The notes under the pieces: model-generated | What the model was told of the DNA's origin: nothing | The model's input: the letters and a program-made list of their open reading frames with translations, nothing else | Database searches by the model: none | Part shown: piece by piece, positions 59,849-64,000 of the stretch | How the letters are laid out: each line of letters starts with the position of its first letter | Numbering within the stretch: the stretch's first letter is position 1 | From: JAXGXQ01 sp040772685 | GTDB lineage: Bacteria > Bacillota > Clostridia > Saccharofermentanales > UBA5734 | Assembly: GCA_040772685.1 (NCBI GenBank) | Contig: JAXGXQ010000007.1 | Span: 1 to 64,000, forward strand | Direction: 5' to 3' | DNA: 64,000 bases | Made by a program: the position numbers and the translations under genes

Positions 59849-61156
59849 TCAGTTCTTTCTGTTGTCAATAACGCGTTTGGCCTTACCCTCACTGCGCGGC
59901 AGGCTGCGTGGTTCAACCAGAGTGATTTTTGCAGATATACCCAATACTGACTGGACATCAGCATTAAGCTTACGTTCCAGGTTTTCGATTTCCCGTACCG
60001 AGTCAGAGAAGAAAGCGCGAGTCATCTCGATTTGAATTTCCATGACGTCAAGATTGCGAACCCGATCGACGATAATCATGTAGTGCGGTTCTACTTCGCC
60101 ATAGGAAAGCAGAATCGCTTCAATTTGAGTTGGGAACACATTGACGCCGCGGATGATCAGCATGTCGTCGGCGCGGCCGGTCACTTTTTCCATGCGGACG
60201 GTTGTTCGCCCGCAGGCACACGGTTCGTAATGCAGAGCGCTAAGATCGTGAGTATTGTAACGCAGCAGGGGCGTGCCTTCTTTGGTTATGCTGGAAAACA
60301 CCAGTTCACCGATTTGACCGGGCGGCAACGGCTGATGTGTTTCCGGGTCGATAATCTCGGCGATAAAATGGTCAGCCTGAATATGCAGATCATCGCTGCA
60401 AGCGCAGCTCATCGAAACCCCGGGTCCCATTGTTTCGGAAAGCCCATAGATATCAAAAGCTTTCAGCCCCAGTTTTTCTTCAATTTGCTCTTTCATGGCA
60501 ACGGTCCAGGGCTCTGCCCCGAAAATGCCATATTTGAGATGCAGTTGGTCCTTTGTCACACCGTAGGTTGAAAGCGCGTCAGCCAGATGCAGCGCATAGC
60601 TGGGAGTACAGGCAATGGCTGTCGGTCGGAAATCAACCAGAATCTGAATCTGGCGCATTGTGTTCCCGGAAGAAACAGGGATAACGGTGGCGCCCAGACG
60701 TTCAGCGCCGTAATGCAACCCGAGTCCGCCCGTAAACAACCCATACCCATAAGCAATATGCAGAATATCACCCTTAGTCATGCCGGCTGAACGCAGTGAG
60801 CGCGCACAGCATTCACTCCAGATCTCAATATCTCTGCTGGTATAGCCAACAACCTTCTGTTTACCTGTGGTACCGGAAGAAGCGTGGATCCGGATAATAT
60901 CACTTAGCGGCACCGCAAAAGTTCCATATGGATACTGGTCACGCATGTCCTGTTTATCCGTAAATGGCAGTTTGACAATGTCTGCCAGGGTTTTAATATC
61001 CCCTGGCAGCAGGCCGATCGCATCCATTTTTTCCGTATAAAATGGCACATGGCCATAAATGCGGTGGACACAATCCGCTAACCGTTCTCCTTGCAACTTT
61101 TGCTGCTCTGCCAATGGCATACATTCATGTGTCGGATCCCATATTTGATTATTCAC
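59849..61156 (-). CDS. paaK: Phenylacetate-CoA ligase
   Basis: A 435-residue AMP-forming ligase that activates aryl acetates (phenylacetate, indoleacetate) or similar acids to CoA thioesters. IWDPTHECMPLAEQQKLQGERL opens it. The P-loop-like IHASSGTTGKQKVVGYTSRDIEIW, GLHYGAERLGATVIPVSSGNT, DIYGLSETMGPGVSMSC and the C-terminal MLIIRGVNVFPTQIEAIL, ending KAKRVIDNRKN, are family motifs. The start is GTG at 61156 behind TGGAGG; the open frame runs 50 codons further, but that is the T-box leader. In anaerobes such ligases often work in reverse with indolepyruvate oxidoreductase in amino acid fermentation. Confidence 0.95.
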   Translation of the reverse strand: MNNQIWDPTHECMPLAEQQKLQGERLADCVHRIYGHVPFYTEKMDAIGLLPGDIKTLADIVKLPFTDKQDMRDQYPYGTFAVPLSDIIRIHASSGTTGKQKVVGYTSRDIEIWSECCARSLRSAGMTKGDILHIAYGYGLFTGGLGLHYGAERLGATVIPVSSGNTMRQIQILVDFRPTAIACTPSYALHLADALSTYGVTKDQLHLKYGIFGAEPWTVAMKEQIEEKLGLKAFDIYGLSETMGPGVSMSCACSDDLHIQADHFIAEIIDPETHQPLPPGQIGELVFSSITKEGTPLLRYNTHDLSALHYEPCACGRTTVRMEKVTGRADDMLIIRGVNVFPTQIEAILLSYGEVEPHYMIIVDRVRNLDVMEIQIEMTRAFFSDSVREIENLERKLNADVQSVLGISAKITLVEPRSLPRSEGKAKRVIDNRKN

Positions 61157-61243
61157 GTATTTTCCTCCAGAAGATTCTCGCTGAATCATTTCGCTTGCAG
61201 TCAATCTGCCTGAAAGCATGACAATTGAATCAATTTTAAATAC

Positions 61244-61529
61244 AAAAAAGCCTTCCATCCCTGAAGAGGGACGAAAGGCAACTTCCGCGGTACCACCCTG
61301 ATTCACAGCATCCTGAACGCTGTGCTCTTTTCGGATCCGTTGAGATCCTCGCCCTAATAACGCCGGGCTTCTGCGGGACAGCCTAATACGTCTTAAACGG
61401 TTCAGCAGCCGGCTCCGGAGTGAATATCAGCTTTAGGGCCAGAGACGGACTTACAGTCACGATCCGTCATCCCTGTCTGGTTTTAATCTGCTGATCTGTC
61501 TCCATTAACGCCTTTTTGCAGATGAAAGT
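61244..61529 (-). ncRNA. T-box leader controlling phenylacetate-CoA ligase
   Basis: The minus-strand leader contains the T-box sequence AGGGTGGTACCGCGG (61285-61299), which pairs with the tRNA acceptor end. A terminator follows: GCCTTTCGTCCCT paired with AGGGATGGAAGGC, then TTTTTTG (61244-61279). Upstream are stem I elements, including a base helix GATCAGC/GCTGAT and a distal CCAGA...TCTGG helix. I could not fix the specifier codon with confidence, so the sensed amino acid is open; an aromatic one would fit the gene. Confidence 0.93.
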
Positions 61530-61535
61530 GGTTTT

Positions 61536-61564
61536 ATTATCATTTTTTGTCAACGGGTTGTCAA
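61536..61564 (-). promoter_or_regulatory. Sigma-A promoter of the T-box-paaK transcript
   Basis: TTGACA (61559-61564), 17 bases, GATAAT (61536-61541). A second TTGACA lies inside the spacer, too close to the -10 to be used. Confidence 0.87.
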
Positions 61565-61568
61565 GCAT

Positions 61569-61597
61569 CGACCGGCTTTTGTGTCCAACCGGCTTTT
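61569..61597. repeat. Direct repeats upstream of the paaK promoter
   Basis: Two 12-bp copies, CGACCGGCTTTT and CAACCGGCTTTT, begin 17 bases apart and end 4 bases before the -35. The helical spacing (not a whole number of turns) and place allow, but do not prove, an activator site. Confidence 0.4.
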
Positions 61598-61633
61598 AGT
61601 CAAATCGTTACTCACGAGTCTGCCTAAAGTCTG

Positions 61634-63784
61634 TCAGCCCGGTTTGCTCTGGCGATTCTCTGATTTCATTGATAGTGAAATACGCTTACGTGCGGTGTCA
61701 ACTGAAAGCACCCTTACTGTAACCGCCATGCCGGGTTGTACAACATCAAGGGGATGGCGGACAAAGGAGTCAGAAAGCTCCGAAATATGAACTAAACCGT
61801 CCTGATGCACGCCGATATCAACAAATGCGCCAAAGTCAGCTACGTTGCGCACTACTCCGGTTAAAACCAGGCCTGGTTTCAAATCGCTGATTTCCATAAC
61901 ATCGGCAAGTAAAGTCGGCTGCGGTAAATCTTCACGGGGATCGCGTCCCGGTTTTTCCAACTCAGCCAGAATATCGGCCAAAGTCAGAGAGCCCAAACCG
62001 GTTTTCTCCGCGAGTTTTTCCAGGCCGGCCTGCCGCATTCTTTGCGCCAGCTCGGCTGACGGCTCTGCGCCCAATTCGCGGCCAATCCGTTTGACAGCGT
62101 CGTAGCTTTCCGGATGAACAGCCGTTGTATCCAGATATTCAGGGCTATCGGGAATCCGCAGAAACCCGGCGCATTGTTCAAAAGTCCTGGCGCCGATGCG
62201 CGGTACTTTCAGCAACTCAGCACGCTTACGGAAACGGCCGTTTTGCCCGCGCCAGTTGATAATCGAATTTGCCGCAGTTTCATTGATGCCGGCAACATAG
62301 GAAAGCAGTCGTGCGGAAGCAGTATTCAGGTTTACACCTACCTCATTAACACAGGCTTCAACCACACCTGTTAAGGCTTCGTCCAGTTTTTTCTCGGGCA
62401 GGTCATGCTGATACTGGCCTACGCCTATGGCTTTGGGATCAACCTTTACCAGTTCTGCCAGCGGGTCGAGAGTACGACGGGCAATCGAAACAGCGCTGCG
62501 CAAGGAGACATCGTATTCAGGGAACTCTGCTGCTGCCAGCGGTGAAGCTGAATAAACCGAAGCTCCGGCTTCACTTACCAGCAGGTATTTAACAGCTAAA
62601 CCGCGTTCTTTGATCAGAGCGCTGACAAAACGTTCCGTTTCCCGTGAGGCTGTGCCATTGCCGATCGCGATCAGTTGGACGGCATGTTTCTTGATTAGTT
62701 GCTCCACCTTAGCGGCCGCTTCAGCAATACGCTCGTGCGGTGGTGTCGGATAAATCACACCCGTTTCCAGCACTTCGCCTTCAGCACTCACCACACAAAT
62801 TTTGCAGCCTGTCCTGAAACCGGGGTCAATACCAAGCACAACTCTGCCGCGCAACGGTGGTTGCAGCAGCACACTACGCAAATTTACCCGGAAAACATCA
62901 AGTGCGCCGGCGTGGGCATTGTCGGTTAGATCAGCCCGGATTTCGGTAGTAAGGGAGGGCAGGATCAGCCGCTTCCAGGCATCTGCGGCAGCCGGCAGCA
63001 GCCAGCGGTCTGCAGGCTTTTCTGCAGCCGGAGTCAACAGCTGACAGAAATATGGTTCCACGGCCTCATAATCAATGTCCAGATTTACAGAAAGGAACTT
63101 CTCGCGCTCGCCGCGGTTAATCGCCAGAACGCGATGGCCCGGAACACGCAGCACTGGTTCCTGATAATCGTAAAAAGCTTCGTAAACGGAGGGTTCCTTA
63201 GTTTTGCCGCGGGCTGTGAGCATCGCGTTCTGCCAGGTTTGCTGACGCAGCCGACGGCGTAACGCAGCATCATTTGAGAGGGTTTCAGCTACAATATCAC
63301 TGGCACCGGCAAAGACCGTTTCCTGGTCAGGCAATTCCTTTTCAGCGTCAATCAGTGTATCTGCCAATCGCCTTAATTCAGCTTCTGAGTCTTGCCGCGC
63401 CAAAAGACGCAAAGCGAGCGGTTCCAGACCGCGTTCCTGAGCTATGGTTGCCCTGGTCCGGCGTTTTGGACGGTATGGACGGTAGATATCATCCAATTCC
63501 GTAACCGTGCCGGCACGATCTATCTGTTTATTTATCTCAGCTGTCAACTGACCTGTTTCACCAATCAACCGCCGTACATCTTCACGACGCGCTTCGAGCG
63601 CACGCAGGCTTTGCAGCCGCTCATGCAGTGAACGCAAAACCTGATCGTCAAGGTTCCCGGTTACTTCTTTGCGATAACGGGCTATAAAGGGAATTGTATT
63701 GCCCGCGTCGATTAATTCGACTATAGCGGCAATCCTCTCCCGGCTAAGTTCAAAATCCTTCGCCAACTGTGCGAATGAGTCCAT
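61634..63784 (-). CDS. tex: Transcription accessory protein Tex
   Basis: A 716-residue RNA-binding protein. N-terminal Tex domain (AQLAKDFELSRERIAAIVELIDAGNTIPFIARYRKE), YqgF-like nuclease-fold domain (VLGIDPGFRTGCKICVV, IAIGNGTASRETERF), helix-hairpin-helix pair (VNLNTASARLLSYVAGINETAANSIINW), and a C-terminal S1 domain (PGLVLTGVVRNVADFGAFVDIGVHQDGLVHISEL). The start at 63784 (MDSFAQLAKDF) is set by AGGAGGA. The S1 domain is followed by a short polar tail. No obvious operon partners. Confidence 0.96.
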   Translation of the reverse strand: MDSFAQLAKDFELSRERIAAIVELIDAGNTIPFIARYRKEVTGNLDDQVLRSLHERLQSLRALEARREDVRRLIGETGQLTAEINKQIDRAGTVTELDDIYRPYRPKRRTRATIAQERGLEPLALRLLARQDSEAELRRLADTLIDAEKELPDQETVFAGASDIVAETLSNDAALRRRLRQQTWQNAMLTARGKTKEPSVYEAFYDYQEPVLRVPGHRVLAINRGEREKFLSVNLDIDYEAVEPYFCQLLTPAAEKPADRWLLPAAADAWKRLILPSLTTEIRADLTDNAHAGALDVFRVNLRSVLLQPPLRGRVVLGIDPGFRTGCKICVVSAEGEVLETGVIYPTPPHERIAEAAAKVEQLIKKHAVQLIAIGNGTASRETERFVSALIKERGLAVKYLLVSEAGASVYSASPLAAAEFPEYDVSLRSAVSIARRTLDPLAELVKVDPKAIGVGQYQHDLPEKKLDEALTGVVEACVNEVGVNLNTASARLLSYVAGINETAANSIINWRGQNGRFRKRAELLKVPRIGARTFEQCAGFLRIPDSPEYLDTTAVHPESYDAVKRIGRELGAEPSAELAQRMRQAGLEKLAEKTGLGSLTLADILAELEKPGRDPREDLPQPTLLADVMEISDLKPGLVLTGVVRNVADFGAFVDIGVHQDGLVHISELSDSFVRHPLDVVQPGMAVTVRVLSVDTARKRISLSMKSENRQSKPG

Positions 63785-63844
63785 GAAATATTCCTCCTGA
63801 GCCGCTGCACGCGGCAGTTGTTTCATCATGATAACACATAGTAA

Positions 63845-63877
63845 GAGCGACGTTCTGCGGCAAGCAGCGCGTCGCTC
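63845..63877 (-). terminator. Hairpin between the right-edge gene and tex
   Basis: GAGCGACG and CGTCGCTC form an 8-bp GC-rich stem with a 17-base loop; TTACTAT follows on the minus strand. A plausible terminator for the gene entering from the right edge, with a poor U-tract. Confidence 0.5.
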
Positions 63878-63927
63878 ATTTTGTCTGTTAGTGAACTTTT
63901 TAGCGAGAATATGAATTACATCATCAA

Positions 63928-64000
63928 TTAATTCTTAGATTGCTTGCCGCCGGCCGCAGCTTTGGCGTTCTGTTCCAACACCTCTGTCTGTTGTCGAATC
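63928..64000 (-). CDS. C-terminal tail of an unidentified gene (partial)
   Basis: The last 23 codons of a minus-strand frame that continues past the window: IRQQTEVLEQNAKAAAGGKQ and SKN, then TAA. Heptad-like Glu/Gln/Leu followed by a polar Ala/Gly/Lys end suggest a coiled-coil C-terminus. Too short to assign; another phase cannot be excluded. Confidence 0.4.
   Translation of the reverse strand, partial: IRQQTEVLEQNAKAAAGGKQSKN

Noticed and set aside
61157..61306. Fifty-codon N-terminal extension of the phenylacetate-CoA ligase frame
   Set aside because: It covers the T-box sequence and terminator, has no ribosome binding site, and the GTG at 61156 with TGGAGG gives the normal family length.

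Overview
The window looks like a chromosomal segment of an anaerobic Gram-positive bacterium, most likely class Clostridia. The signs are a T-box leader, a ribosomal L10 leader, AGGAGG-type ribosome binding sites with several TTG/GTG starts, a one-chain pyruvate:ferredoxin oxidoreductase, a decarboxylase-type Na+ pump, short HisG with HisZ, and a V-type ATPase operon in the Enterococcus hirae order. The family cannot be fixed from sequence alone. Nearly everything is on the minus strand, so operons read from high to low coordinates.

Region by region: 1-2968 holds the end of a flavin disulphide oxidoreductase, an oadG-oadB sodium pump pair and a PQQ-type dehydrogenase lipoprotein. 3014-6285 is a Ku-LigD end-joining pair. 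6643-8593 has a GlsB-type membrane protein, a tandem gamma-carbonic-anhydrase-fold protein and a YhcH-family protein. 8719-15191 is an F-type ATP synthase operon with only six reading frames, because delta (C-terminal domain only) is fused to alpha and gamma is fused to beta. 15240-16700 is an AT-rich decayed stretch. It is followed by five tRNA genes (Met, Glu, Val, Gly, Cys) and rpmG-secE-nusG-rplK-rplA-rplJ-rplL. 21367-33357 is nifJ plus a histidine operon (hisZ-G-D-C-B-purC-A-FI-E) with a consensus promoter. 33515-42535 is a complete V-type ATPase operon whose proteolipid carries Na+-site residues. 42758-45178 is an ABC exporter. 45294-54050 encodes the whole shikimate pathway plus the phenylalanine and tyrosine branches, directly behind a type IV pilus cluster (54055-58101) read in the same direction. 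58345-64000 has a transglutaminase-like lipoprotein, a T-box-controlled phenylacetate-CoA ligase, tex and the tail of one more gene.

The strongest unusual signal is the F-ATP synthase. Covalent fusions join a stator domain to alpha and, by open reading frame, the rotor subunit gamma to the catalytic subunit beta. A good internal ribosome binding site in front of beta suggests that free beta is also made. The same genome segment contains an AroQ-chorismate mutase-prephenate dehydratase fusion, AroE-AroK, HisF-HisI and a tandem gamma-CA chain, so fusion of functionally linked genes is a theme. The two rotary ATPases have different predicted coupling ions: Na+ for V-type, and probably H+ for F-type.
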